The notes below the pieces were generated by a model that was not told where the DNA came from, did no database searches, and saw only the letters and a program-made list of their open reading frames with translations. Positions 1 to 8,454 of a stretch of 64,000 nucleotides of DNA are shown here, in pieces (position 1 is the stretch's first letter; every line of letters starts with the position of its first letter). This stretch comes from Lysobacteraceae bacterium (GTDB lineage: Bacteria; Pseudomonadota; Gammaproteobacteria; Xanthomonadales; Rhodanobacteraceae), in assembly GCA_028871555.1 (NCBI GenBank), contig JAGWNA010000008.1, positions 1 through 64,000 of the forward strand. The letters are read 5' to 3'. A program made the position numbers and the translations under genes.

Positions 1-65
1 AACTCGTCCCTCGAACGTGGGACGATAGCCTGCCGTACCTCCAAGCTTCCGTGCCGGAATCCTCC

Positions 66-941
66 ATGCGCAAAGGTGTGCTCCTGGGCTTTGCCTGCTT
101 CGCGGCCTATTCGATCAGCGATGCCTTCGTGAAGTCGCTGCGCGGCTCGTTGCCGGCGTACGAGGCGGTGTTCTTCGGCGCCGCGCTCGGCCTTGCCGCG
201 CTGCCCTTCATCAAGGGCAGGGACCACCGCTGGCGCGACGTGATGGTCGCCCACCACCCGGGCCTGTGGTGGACGCGTGCGATCACCGGCGCGATCGGCA
301 GCATCGCCGCGGTGATCGCCTTTACCGCGCTGCCGATGGCCGAGACCTTCGCGCTGATCTTCTTGATGCCGATCTTCGTCACGCTGCTGTCGGTGCTGCT
401 GCTCAAGGAGCACGTCGGCTGGCGCCGCTGGTCGGCCGTGTTCGTCGGCTTTCTCGGCGTGCTGGTGGTGCTGCGCCCGGGTTTTCGCGTGCTCGGCATC
501 GGCCACCTGGCGGCGATCGTCTGCGGCCTGTCCGGCGCCATCTCGGTGGTCGCGATGCGCCGGGCCGGACCGCACGAGAAGCGCATCAGCCTTTACGGCG
601 CCGGCGTGATCGGTCCGCTGCTGCTGGGCGGGTTGCTGATGCTCTCGCATTTCACGTGGCCGGATCCGCGGCAATGGGGGCTGCTCGCCGGCTACGGCCT
701 GCTCGCCGCCCTGGCCAGCGTGCTGCTGATGCTGGCCACCCTGCGCGCACCCGCCAATCGCGTCGCCCCCACCCAGTACAGCCAGATGCTGTGGGCGATC
801 GGCTTCGGCTACTGGCTGTTCGGCGACCGCCTGGACTGGCCGATGCTGATCGGCATCGCGCTGATCCTCGGCGCCGGGCTGTTCACCCTGGTGCGCGAGG
901 AAAAAGTCACGCCGTGGTGGCGGCGCACGAAGCTGGTTTGA
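66..941 (+). CDS. DMT superfamily transporter (EamA family)
   Basis: Inner-membrane protein of about 291 residues with some ten hydrophobic helices arranged as two EamA repeats, the usual length and layout for drug/metabolite exporters. The substrate cannot be read from the sequence. A GTG 15 bases upstream (position 51) is in frame, but the ATG at 66 gives the more typical beginning MRKGVLLG. The second repeat ends with the common pattern of a helix, a small-residue glycine turn and a basic tail. The next gene starts 69 bases downstream on the same strand, so co-transcription is possible but the functions look unrelated. Confidence 0.85.
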   Translation: MRKGVLLGFACFAAYSISDAFVKSLRGSLPAYEAVFFGAALGLAALPFIKGRDHRWRDVMVAHHPGLWWTRAITGAIGSIAAVIAFTALPMAETFALIFLMPIFVTLLSVLLLKEHVGWRRWSAVFVGFLGVLVVLRPGFRVLGIGHLAAIVCGLSGAISVVAMRRAGPHEKRISLYGAGVIGPLLLGGLLMLSHFTWPDPRQWGLLAGYGLLAALASVLLMLATLRAPANRVAPTQYSQMLWAIGFGYWLFGDRLDWPMLIGIALILGAGLFTLVREEKVTPWWRRTKLV

Positions 942-1010
942 GCGCCACCGCACCGCGCCAGCCGCGGCCGGATTGACTACCATCACCTTTTCCCGTTCAG
1001 CGGACACGCC

Positions 1011-1901
1011 ATGCCGGACCGCAACACCCCCACGCGCCTCGAACTCTCGCCCATCGTCGCCGGCCTGTGGCGGATCGCCGACTGGCATCTGGATGTGCCG
1101 GCCCGCGTGCGCTGGATCGAACAGGCGCTGGAGCTGGGCATCGCCAGCTTCGACCATGCGGACATCTACGGCGACCATCGTGCCGAGACGCTGTTCGGCG
1201 AGGCACTGAAGGCGGCGCCCGCATTGCGCTCGCGCATGCAGCTGGTGACCAAGTGCGGGATCCGCCTGCGCTCGGCGCAGCGGGCGGTGCAAGTGAAGCA
1301 CTACGACACCACGGCGGCCTACGTGCGTGCGCAGGTGGAGCAGTCGCTGCTGAACCTGCGTACCGAACAGTTGGACCTGGTGCTGATCCACCGACCCGAC
1401 TACCTGATGGATGCCGCCGCGCTGGCGCAGACCTTCGCCGCGCTCACCCGCGAAGGCAAGGTGGCGCACTGGGGCGTATCCAACCACGGCACCGGCCAGT
1501 TCGCCCTGCTGCACCGGCACCATCCACTGCTGACCAACCAGCTCGAGCTGTCGCCGCTGGCGCTGCACGCGCTGGACGACGGCACGCTGGACCAGTGCCA
1601 GCAGCTGGGCGTGCGCCCGATGATCTGGTCGCCGCTGGGCGGTGGCCGACTGTTCACCGGCGGCGATGCGCAAGCCCTGCGGGTGCGCGAGGCAATGACC
1701 GCGATCGCCGCGCGTTGCGGCATCAGCCTGGCCACCCTGGCCTACGCGTGGATCCTGCGCCACCCCTCACGCCCGCACCCGATCACCGGCACCGGCCGCA
1801 TCGAGGGTCTGCGCGAGGCGGTCGCCGCGCTCGACGTGCAGATCGACGCGCAGGACTGGTATGCGATCTGGACGGCCAGCAAGGGACATGCGGTGCCCTG
1901 A
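1011..1901 (+). CDS. Aldo/keto reductase (YdhF-like)
   Basis: NAD(P)H-dependent oxidoreductase of the AKR fold, 296 residues, cytosolic. The catalytic tetrad is visible: Asp and Tyr in FDHADIYGDH, Lys in LVTKCGIR and His in LVLIHRPDYL. The C-terminal cofactor-binding part carries ITGTGRIEGL, a variant of the usual nucleotide-binding segment. Overall spacing resembles E. coli YdhF-type reductases. The physiological carbonyl substrate is unknown. The gene stands between a DMT transporter and a convergent WYL regulator. Confidence 0.88.
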   Translation: MPDRNTPTRLELSPIVAGLWRIADWHLDVPARVRWIEQALELGIASFDHADIYGDHRAETLFGEALKAAPALRSRMQLVTKCGIRLRSAQRAVQVKHYDTTAAYVRAQVEQSLLNLRTEQLDLVLIHRPDYLMDAAALAQTFAALTREGKVAHWGVSNHGTGQFALLHRHHPLLTNQLELSPLALHALDDGTLDQCQQLGVRPMIWSPLGGGRLFTGGDAQALRVREAMTAIAARCGISLATLAYAWILRHPSRPHPITGTGRIEGLREAVAALDVQIDAQDWYAIWTASKGHAVP

Positions 1902-1927
1902 TGCACCCTGATGATGCGGGGACGTGA

Positions 1928-2890
1928 TCAGCCTGGCGCCTTGTCGGCCAGCGCCTGCAATCGTTTGGCGCATCGACCGAGCTCGACCCGCAATGCGGCC
2001 GGCGTGCGTATCTCGAAGTCGAACCGCAGCCCGGCAAGCTGAACCGCGAACCAGGCCAGATCATCGGCGCCGGTGCGCAGCAGCACGCCGCCGTCCATCG
2101 GCTCCAGCACGCCGAACGCCAGCGAAAACGCACGGCGCGCCGTCGGCAGATCGGTCCGCAGCAGCACCTCGATGTCATGCGCATGCGGCATCGTGGCGAT
2201 GCCGCGCACCAGTTGCTCCAGCGCATCGAAACCGGCCGGCCGGCTGAAGAACTGTTCGAGCGGATGCACATCGGCGACCCGATCCAGCCGGAACGAGCGC
2301 AAGCCGCTGCGCAGGTGGCACATGCCGACCGCGTACCAGCCGCCCGCCCGGTAGACCAACCCGAACGGATCGAAGTCGCGCTCGGTATGCTCGCCCCGCG
2401 CCGAGTCGTAGCCCAGGCGCACGCGCTGCTGCGCCTGGGCCGCCGTGGTCAGCGCGATCAGCGCCGCATTGCTGCCGGGCGCGTTCGCGCTGTGCTGCAG
2501 ATCGACCTTCACCGTCTCGGCGATCGCGCGCACATGACGCTTCAAGCTGTCCGGCATGACTCGGGCCAGCTTGGCCTGCACGCTGGCCACCGCCGGCGCC
2601 GCCTCGGCCAGGCCCAGCCCGCGCGCCGCCACCATGCCCACCGACAGCGCCACCGCTTCGTCGTTGGTGAACATCATCGGCGGCAGCTTGAATCCGGCCA
2701 CCAGCATGTAGGCGCCGTAGCGCCCGCGTTCGGTGGTGATCGGGATGCCGAGATCCTCCAGCATCACGATGTAGCGGCGCAGCGTGCGCACATCCACGCC
2801 GACCCGGCGCGCCAGCTCCGCGCCGCTCAGGCGGCCATGGGTCTGCAGTAGATCCAGCACGGCCAGCACGCGGGTAGTGGGCTTGGACAT
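1928..2890 (-). CDS. YafY-family transcriptional regulator (HTH-WYL)
   Basis: Regulator of 320 residues. An N-terminal DeoR/HTH_11-type winged helix (about residues 5-60, beginning TTRVLAVLDLLQTHGRLSG) is followed by a WYL domain (about 140-220, with YRAGGWYAVG in place of the canonical WYL core) and a WCX-type C-terminal extension. WYL domains bind nucleic acid or small ligands and act as the sensory part. It is divergent from the NIPSNAP gene with only 88 bases between the starts, and an inverted repeat lies in that gap, so it most likely controls its neighbour and itself. The effector is unknown. Confidence 0.88.
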   Translation of the reverse strand: MSKPTTRVLAVLDLLQTHGRLSGAELARRVGVDVRTLRRYIVMLEDLGIPITTERGRYGAYMLVAGFKLPPMMFTNDEAVALSVGMVAARGLGLAEAAPAVASVQAKLARVMPDSLKRHVRAIAETVKVDLQHSANAPGSNAALIALTTAAQAQQRVRLGYDSARGEHTERDFDPFGLVYRAGGWYAVGMCHLRSGLRSFRLDRVADVHPLEQFFSRPAGFDALEQLVRGIATMPHAHDIEVLLRTDLPTARRAFSLAFGVLEPMDGGVLLRTGADDLAWFAVQLAGLRFDFEIRTPAALRVELGRCAKRLQALADKAPG

Positions 2891-2912
2891 GGCAGCGATT
2901 CTATCGGCAAAT

Positions 2913-2931
2913 CAGGACCGTTCCTGTCCTG
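2913..2931. promoter_or_regulatory. Inverted repeat between WYL regulator and NIPSNAP gene
   Basis: CAGGAC (2913-2918) and GTCCTG (2926-2931) form a perfect inverted repeat with a 7-base spacer, in the middle of the 88-base divergent gap. This is where an operator for a dimeric YafY-type regulator would be expected. Operator function is inferred from position and symmetry only. Confidence 0.5.
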
Positions 2932-2978
2932 TTCAAGCCCTATCGTCCCGCTGGCCCATCCGGCGCGAGGCGCCCTCC

Positions 2979-3842
2979 ATGAAACACATCGAACGACTCC
3001 TGCTCCCGCCCGCCATCGTCGCACTGGCCTCACTCGGGGCCGCGCGTGCGGCACCGACCACCACCCATCGGGAGACCACCATGGAAAGCGTGCAGCACCT
3101 GCAGGATTTCCAGATCGTCGAGTTCCGTCGCTACACCACCAGCAGCGGCGAGCGGGCGAACTTCGTCAAATACTTCGATACCTGGTTCCCGGAGGCTTTC
3201 GAACAACTGGGCGCGATGGTGTTCGGGCAGTTCACGGAGCGCGGCGATCCCGACCGCTTCACCTGGCTGCGCGGCTTCAAGGACATCAACGCCCGCCCGA
3301 TCGTAAATGCCGCGTTCTACTACGGCCCGCTGTGGAAGGAACACCGGACCAAGGTGAACACGATCCTGCCCGACAGCGACAACGTGATGCTGCTGCACCC
3401 GCTGCAGCCGCCATCCGGCATCCCCGTGCTGCCGGCGGTGGACCCGGTCGTCGAGGAAGACGGTGCGCATGGCGTGGTGGTGGCGCAGATCTTCGCCGTT
3501 CGCAAAGGCAGTGAAGAAGGCTTTGCGGAGCAGGCGCAAACCGCGTTTGCGCACTACCGTATCGCCGGCGTGCATCCGGCCGGGGTGCTGGTATCGCTGG
3601 ATGTGCCGAACAACTTTCCGCAGCTGCCGATCAGGGCGGACGGACCGTTCCTGGTCTGGCTGGGCGTGGTCAAGGACGACGCCACGCTGGACTCGCGACT
3701 TGCCCCGCTGCTGGACGCTGCCGAACATGCACTCACGACATCGGGGCTGTTGCGCGGCGCACCGGAGCGCGTGGTGATGGATCCGACCCCGCGTTCGCGC
3801 CTGCGCTGGCTGTCCGATGCCAGCGGCGAGGCATCGCCATGA
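2979..3842 (+). CDS. NIPSNAP family protein with signal peptide
   Basis: 287 residues. The N-terminus is basic then hydrophobic (MKHIERLLLPPAIVALASLG) and ends in an AxA-like site, suggesting export. A NIPSNAP / dimeric alpha-beta-barrel domain follows from about residue 40 (DFQIVEFRRYTT, then FTWLRGFKD and the YYGPLWKEHR segment), and a second ferredoxin-like half lies after residue 160. NIPSNAP proteins are of uncertain biochemical role. A downstream ATG at 3081 would give a cytosolic version beginning at the domain. Its stop overlaps the LysE gene start (ATGA), so translation of the two is probably coupled. Confidence 0.8.
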   Translation: MKHIERLLLPPAIVALASLGAARAAPTTTHRETTMESVQHLQDFQIVEFRRYTTSSGERANFVKYFDTWFPEAFEQLGAMVFGQFTERGDPDRFTWLRGFKDINARPIVNAAFYYGPLWKEHRTKVNTILPDSDNVMLLHPLQPPSGIPVLPAVDPVVEEDGAHGVVVAQIFAVRKGSEEGFAEQAQTAFAHYRIAGVHPAGVLVSLDVPNNFPQLPIRADGPFLVWLGVVKDDATLDSRLAPLLDAAEHALTTSGLLRGAPERVVMDPTPRSRLRWLSDASGEASP

Positions 3843-4474
3843 TCCACTACGGGCAGCTGTGGCTGTTCTTCGCGCTGGTCTTCGGCATCGTCGTGCTGCC
3901 CGGCCTCGACATGGCTTTCGTGCTGGGCAGTGCGCTGGCCGGTGGCCGTCGCCGCGGACTCGCCGCCGTGGCCGGCATCATCGCCGGCGGCATCTGCCAT
4001 GTGGCGATGACGGCGATGGGCATCAGCGTCTTGCTGACACTGATCCCCGGCGCATTCCATGCGCTCCTGTTCGCCGGCGCGCTCTACATCGCCTGGATCG
4101 GCATCTCTTTGCTGCGCGGCGAAGCTTCGTCCGGCCTGCATCCGGATGTCCGGCAGCGCTCGCATGCAGCGACCTTTCGCCAGGGCATGCTCACCAGCCT
4201 GCTCAACCCCAAGGCCTATCTGTTCATGCTCGCCGTGTTCCCGCAGTTCCTGCGCCCGGAATACGGGTTGATCTGGGTGCAGGCCGCGGTGCTCTGGTCG
4301 ATCATCGCGATCAACCAGTTCTGCGTGTACGGCGGCGTCGCCGTGATGGCCGATCGCGTGCGCCGGTGGCTGCAAGGCAAGCCGGCCGCCGGCGCGCTGG
4401 CCACCCGTTGCGTGGGAGGGCTGCTGATCGCCGCGGCGATGCTGACCGGCTTCGAGGGATGGCGCGGGACCTGA
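3839..4474 (+). CDS. LysE/RhtB family amino acid exporter
   Basis: Inner-membrane exporter of 211 residues with about six hydrophobic helices. It has the family features: GIVVLPGLDMAFVLG near the N-terminus (the PGPD-like motif), a glycine-rich second helix and SLLNPKAYLFMLAVFPQF in the middle. The family exports amino acids or related small molecules by proton exchange; the substrate is not evident. It overlaps the NIPSNAP gene by 4 bases and is followed within 30 bases by an outer-membrane barrel gene, so the three form a likely operon. Confidence 0.87.
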   Translation: MIHYGQLWLFFALVFGIVVLPGLDMAFVLGSALAGGRRRGLAAVAGIIAGGICHVAMTAMGISVLLTLIPGAFHALLFAGALYIAWIGISLLRGEASSGLHPDVRQRSHAATFRQGMLTSLLNPKAYLFMLAVFPQFLRPEYGLIWVQAAVLWSIIAINQFCVYGGVAVMADRVRRWLQGKPAAGALATRCVGGLLIAAAMLTGFEGWRGT

Positions 4475-4503
4475 CTCGCCACCCACGGATGATGAATCAC
4501 GCG

Positions 4504-5547
4504 ATGAAGACGACGCTGGCGAAAATCACGATCGCGCTTCGGTGCAGGCGGCGCTTTCTCCGGGGTCGGGTGGCGGGCGGCCTGCTGTTGCCGCTGGCGA
4601 CCTTTGCGCCGGCCTTTGCGGCCAGCGCCGGCAACGCGGCCATGGCATCGCCTGCAATGCCACCCTCGCCGCCCCCGCGCCAGTCGCCGGACGATGCCTG
4701 GTGGACCGGTCCGATGCTGGCGAACTCGGCCGCAACCCTGCCGCGCGGGCATTTCCTGATCGAGCCCTACATCTACGACGTGTCCTCGCCCCACGCGGAC
4801 GGTTTCGGCTCGCAGGCCTACATGCTCTATGGATTGACGGACCGGCTCACGGCCGGCCTGATTCCCGTGCTTGGCTACAACCGGGTGCAGGGCGCTGGGG
4901 ACAGCGCCGGCATCGGGCTGGGTGACGTCAGTGTGCAGGCGCAATACCGGCTCACCCGGTTTCACGAAAGCGGCTCGCTGCCGACGATCTCGCTCCAACT
5001 GCAGGAAACACTGCCGACCGGAGCGTACGAGCGGCTCGGCAAACGGCCCGGCAATGGCCTCGGCAGCGGCGCCGCCACCACGACATTGCAGCTCAACACG
5101 CAGACGTACTTCTGGCTGGCAAACGGTCGCATCCTGCGCATGCGCTTCAACATGGGGCAATCCTGGTACCGTCGCGCGCACCTCGCGGACATCAGCGTCT
5201 ATGGCACGACGGCTGGATTTCGCGGCAACGCCAGGCCCGGCAACGCGTTCTTCGTCGACGCCGCCTGGGAATACAGCCTGAGCCGGCGCTGGGTGCTGGC
5301 GCTCGATGTCACCTACCGCCGCAGCCACGCTACCCGCGTGAACGGATATGTCCCTGCGGATTCCGAGGGCGCGCCGGCGATCTCTGTCCACCGAAGCTTT
5401 GGTGCCGGTGAAGCGTTCGGCTTCGCACCCGCGATCGAATACAGCTGGAATGCCAACCTGGGGATGCTTTTCGGCACCCGGCTGATCACCGGACCCCATA
5501 CGACAACCACAATCACTCCGGCCGTGGCGATCAACTACGTCCACTGA
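4504..5547 (+). CDS. Outer-membrane beta-barrel protein (transporter-like)
   Basis: 347 residues. A basic N-region, a hydrophobic stretch (VAGGLLLPLATFAPAFAA) and an AxA site suggest a Sec signal peptide. The rest alternates polar and hydrophobic residues in short strands and ends in an aromatic-rich strand, as in outer-membrane barrels. It resembles proteins labelled 'transporter' (phenol-degradation MetA-like family) with PTGAYERLGKRPGNGLG in the middle. In-frame ATGs at 4489 and 4492 are alternatives; 4504 gives the best signal peptide. Its place after a LysE exporter suggests an export role, but this is inference. Confidence 0.7.
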   Translation: MKTTLAKITIALRCRRRFLRGRVAGGLLLPLATFAPAFAASAGNAAMASPAMPPSPPPRQSPDDAWWTGPMLANSAATLPRGHFLIEPYIYDVSSPHADGFGSQAYMLYGLTDRLTAGLIPVLGYNRVQGAGDSAGIGLGDVSVQAQYRLTRFHESGSLPTISLQLQETLPTGAYERLGKRPGNGLGSGAATTTLQLNTQTYFWLANGRILRMRFNMGQSWYRRAHLADISVYGTTAGFRGNARPGNAFFVDAAWEYSLSRRWVLALDVTYRRSHATRVNGYVPADSEGAPAISVHRSFGAGEAFGFAPAIEYSWNANLGMLFGTRLITGPHTTTTITPAVAINYVH

Positions 5548-5646
5548 GAGCCTGTCGGGCCGTTGGTTGGCCGCCGTTCAAAGCGCTAGAATCGAACGCG
5601 GAACCCGCCACGCAGGGATGCATTCCTCGCCGTTGGAGGTACCCGC

Positions 5647-6018
5647 ATGATCCGCCTGGCTGTCATCGCCCTGCTCGCGTCCCTGGCGCCCGGCACACAA
5701 GCGGCGCCCGGCACCTGCCGCATCAGCGGCACCGCCTACGACTACACCGGCCACCCGCTGCCCCTGGCCGTGATCCGCCTGATCGACCGGCAAACGCGGC
5801 AGACCGCCTACCGGCTGACCGGTGCGAAGGCCGCGTTCGCCTTCGCCGATCTGCCGGCGGACCCCAGCGGACGACGCTACCGGCTCGACGTGCTGAGCCC
5901 GGCCACCGTAGTCACCGGCTCGCACATCCCCACACGCTCCGTGCTCGGTATCGCACCCGCCTTCGCCTGCGGCGCGGGCCAGAGCGTGCGCGCCGACGTG
6001 AGGGTCGAAGTGCGCTGA
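5647..6018 (+). CDS. Small secreted protein with carboxypeptidase-regulatory-like fold
   Basis: 123 residues with a clear signal peptide (MIRLAVIALLASLAPGTQAA) and a strong ribosome site (GGAGGT just before the ATG). The mature part reads like a single transthyretin/carboxypeptidase-regulatory-like beta-sandwich: ISGTAYDYTGHPLPLAVIRL followed by strands around FAFADLPADPSGRRYRLDV. Such domains occur in periplasmic and outer-membrane proteins. The function is unknown. The antisense open frame over this gene lacks such signals. Confidence 0.65.
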   Translation: MIRLAVIALLASLAPGTQAAPGTCRISGTAYDYTGHPLPLAVIRLIDRQTRQTAYRLTGAKAAFAFADLPADPSGRRYRLDVLSPATVVTGSHIPTRSVLGIAPAFACGAGQSVRADVRVEVR

Positions 6019-6058
6019 CGCACGGCGGACATTCAAGCCGCGCCAGGCTCATCGGGCA

Positions 6059-6988
6059 TCATCGATTGCCCACCCCGTGCGGCACATGCCCGGTGGCCAC
6101 ATGCCTGCGCGCGGACTCCACGTTGGCCGGCGAATCGTCGAAGAAGATGTCGGCGCCGAACGCATCGAGGAACGGACCCTTGTCGCGGCCGCCGAGAAAC
6201 AGCGCCTCGTCGATGCGCACGCCCCACTTGCGCAGGGTGAGGATCACCCGCTTGTGGGCGGGCGCGGAACGCGCGGTGACCAGCGCGGTGCGGATCGGCG
6301 AGTCCTCGGCCGGGAATGCCGTCTGCAGCCGGTGCAGCGCGGTGAGGAAGCCGCGGAACGGGCCGACCGACAGCGGCTCGGCGGCATGCTCGGCCTCGCT
6401 GCGGTGGAACGCTTCGAGGCCCTCCTCGCGCGAGACGCGCTCGCCTTCGTCGCCGAAGATCACCGCGTCGCCATCGAAGGCGATGCGCAATTGTTCGCCG
6501 GCACGCGGCGGTGCGGTGCTTGGCAGGATGGTGGCGGCGGCGACGCCGGCCGCCAGCGCGCGACCGACATCCTGGGCGTTGGCGGACAGAAACAGGTCGG
6601 CCTTGAACGGCGCGATGTAATCGGAAGTCGGCGCACCGCTGGTGAAGGCGGCGCGACTGATCTGCAGCCCGTAGTGCTGGATCGCGTTGAAGATGCGCAG
6701 ACCGGTGTCGCCGGAATTGCGCGACAGCAAAATCACCTCGACCGGCGGCACGTCGCCGGCCAGCCGGTTCAGGCCCAGCAGCTTCTGCACCAGCGGAAAC
6801 GCCACGCCGGGATCGAGGATCTCGTCCTCGTGCCGGATCTGGAACTCGCGGTACGCATCGAGCCCTTCGCGCTCGAACAGCGCATGGCTGTCGCCCAGGT
6901 CGAACAACGCGCGCGAGGAAATCGCCACCACCAGCCGGTTGTCGCCGGCCGCGGCGGGGTCATGGGCATCGGTGCCGGAAGGAGTCAT
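6059..6988 (-). CDS. 5'-nucleotidase (cytosolic NT5C1-like, PF06189 type)
   Basis: 309 residues. The sequence follows the bacterial 5'-nucleotidase family related to vertebrate cytosolic NT5C1: VVAISSRALFDLGDSHALFE at the start, VEVILLSRNSGDTGLRIF, LRIAFDGDAVIFGDEGE (DxD nucleophile region of the HAD-like fold), ALVTARSAPAHKRVILTLR, and FFDDSPANVESA near the C-terminus holding the acidic metal ligands. It would dephosphorylate nucleoside 5'-monophosphates in the cytosol. The gene stands alone on the minus strand. Confidence 0.82.
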   Translation of the reverse strand: MTPSGTDAHDPAAAGDNRLVVAISSRALFDLGDSHALFEREGLDAYREFQIRHEDEILDPGVAFPLVQKLLGLNRLAGDVPPVEVILLSRNSGDTGLRIFNAIQHYGLQISRAAFTSGAPTSDYIAPFKADLFLSANAQDVGRALAAGVAAATILPSTAPPRAGEQLRIAFDGDAVIFGDEGERVSREEGLEAFHRSEAEHAAEPLSVGPFRGFLTALHRLQTAFPAEDSPIRTALVTARSAPAHKRVILTLRKWGVRIDEALFLGGRDKGPFLDAFGADIFFDDSPANVESARRHVATGHVPHGVGNR

Positions 6989-7507
6989 GCGCAGGGTGAT
7001 CGACGGGGACAGGACGAATCTAGCAAAGCCGGGCAGGTTGTGCCTGTATGAATCGCAAGAACACCCCGCACCCCGACCCTCTCCCCAGCCTTGCCCTGTC
7101 TCTTGATCACATCTCTATCGTCGCGACATTCCCGCGTTTACGCCCGTCATCCCAGCGAAACTGCTTTTTGCTCGTCATCCCAGCGAAAGCTGGGATCCAG
7201 TGTCTTTAGCTCGCGCGCCCTGCATCAGGCATCTTCGAGCGAAGAGCGAAGAGCAAAGTCGCTGGATCCCAGCTTTCGCTGGGATGACGAGCCGGCTTGA
7301 CCAGCTTCGCTGTCGAGAAGCGCCTCGCTGGGATGACGGGCAAAAGGCGGTCCGCTTCCGAGCGATGGCTGTTGGGCCATCCTCTCCGGAGCCGGTGGCT
7401 GATGACACGCTACTCTTGCAGAATTCGATGGCAAAAGATGTGGCCGAGAGACAGAGTTTTGCTGGGGAGAGGGGGTGCAAGCGGCACGTCGTTTCCCGTT
7501 CAGCGCA
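6989..7507. other. Gene-free stretch with palindromic repeats
   Basis: 519 bases between two minus-strand genes. It contains the dispersed palindrome annotated separately and further half copies. No open frame here has recognisable homology. Confidence 0.6.
7146..7337. repeat. Dispersed palindrome, CCCAGCGAAAGCTGGGA family
   Basis: A 28-base arm (7173-7200) is repeated as an exact reverse complement at 7262-7289, with a 61-base interior. Each arm itself holds a small palindrome around TCCCAGCGAAAGCTGGGA. Half copies flank it at 7146-7160 and about 7325-7337. This is the common xanthomonad intergenic element that begins GTCATCCC; it may end transcripts or protect 3' ends. Confidence 0.85.
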
Positions 7508-8278
7508 TCAATCCGCGGCGAACTGCTCGTCGATGATGCGCTGTTCGAGGTTGTGCTCCGGATCGAACAGCAGTCGCACGCCCTGCCCGCCGGATTGGCG
7601 GATCGCCACCGTACGCACGTCGCGCACTTCATGGAAATCGGCGGTCGCGCTGACCGGGCGCTTGCCCGGATCGAGCACGCGCAGGATCACCTCGGTGCGG
7701 TGCGGCAGGATCGCGCCGCGCCAGCGCCGAGGGCGGAACGGGCTGATCGGGGTCAGCGCCAGCACGTTCGCATCCAGCGGCAGGATCGGGCCGTGGGCGG
7801 ACGAGTTGTAGGCGGTGGAGCCGGCCGGGGTGGCCACCATGACGCCGTCGCAGATCAGGTTGGCCAGCTTTACCGTGCCGTTGAGCTGCACCTGCAGATG
7901 GGCCGCCTGGTTGCTCTGGCGCAGCAGCGACACCTCGTTGAAGGCCAGCGCGCAGTGCTCCTTGCCGGCCTCATCGGTCACCTGCATCTGCAGCGGAAAC
8001 AGCGGGGCGACGTGGGCACGGCCGATCCGTTCCTGCAAGGCGTCGAGCCGGTACTTGTTCATCAGGAACCCGACCTGGCCCAGCTTCATGCCGTAGACCG
8101 GCACGTCGAGGACACGGTGGGCATGCAGGGTGCGCAGCATGAAGCCGTCGCCGCCCAGCGCCACGATCAGCTCGGCCTGCTCCGGCGGCACGTCGCCATA
8201 GCGGTCGACCAGTGCGCGGCGCGCCTGCTGGGCGATGGCGGTGTCGCTGGCGACGAAGGCAAGGCGCATGGGCATCAT
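7508..8278 (-). CDS. nadK: NAD kinase
   Basis: ATP-dependent phosphorylation of NAD to NADP in the cytosol. About 253-256 residues depending on which of three clustered ATGs (8278, 8275, 8269) is used. The catalytic GGDG motif is in [19 protein letters not shown]. Further family blocks are the FNEVSLLRQ segment (usual NEVxxxR) and the [14 protein letters not shown] loop, which binds NAD. It is in the short Xanthomonas-type size class. Repeat-rich gaps lie on both sides, so it is probably transcribed alone. Confidence 0.93.
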   Translation of the reverse strand: MMPMRLAFVASDTAIAQQARRALVDRYGDVPPEQAELIVALGGDGFMLRTLHAHRVLDVPVYGMKLGQVGFLMNKYRLDALQERIGRAHVAPLFPLQMQVTDEAGKEHCALAFNEVSLLRQSNQAAHLQVQLNGTVKLANLICDGVMVATPAGSTAYNSSAHGPILPLDANVLALTPISPFRPRRWRGAILPHRTEVILRVLDPGKRPVSATADFHEVRDVRTVAIRQSGGQGVRLLFDPEHNLEQRIIDEQFAAD

Positions 8279-8304
8279 CGGCGGGAAGGTCGCCCGAGCT
8301 TACC

Positions 8305-8416
8305 GTAGGAGCGCACCCTGTGCGCGAATGCTTTTCGTGTAGGAACGCACCCTGTGCGCGATGGCTCTTTGCATTGGTCGTGACAAGAGCTTTTCGCGCA
8401 CAGGGTGCGCTCCTAC
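8305..8416. repeat. Dispersed palindrome, GTAGGAGCGCACCCTGTGCGCGA family
   Basis: A single left half at 8305-8327 is followed by a complete palindromic copy whose left arm begins at 8339 and whose right arm ends at 8416 (CTCCTAC). The arms hold a GCGCACCCTGTGCGC core plus an AAGAGC/GCTCTT extension. It lies between the 3' end of the glutamate dehydrogenase gene and the 5' end of nadK. Other copies are near 19.6, 43.1 and 47.5 kb. Confidence 0.85.
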
Positions 8417-8454
8417 CGGGGTGCGCCCGGATCGATGGCGCAGCGGCCGGCCGC

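Noticed and set aside
5578..6036. 152-codon minus-strand frame over the small secreted protein
   Set aside because: The plus-strand frame has a good ribosome site and signal peptide; the minus one has neither.
7200..7811. Possible gene on the plus strand over the repeat region and nadK
   Set aside because: Runs through palindromic repeat and antisense to nadK; no homology.
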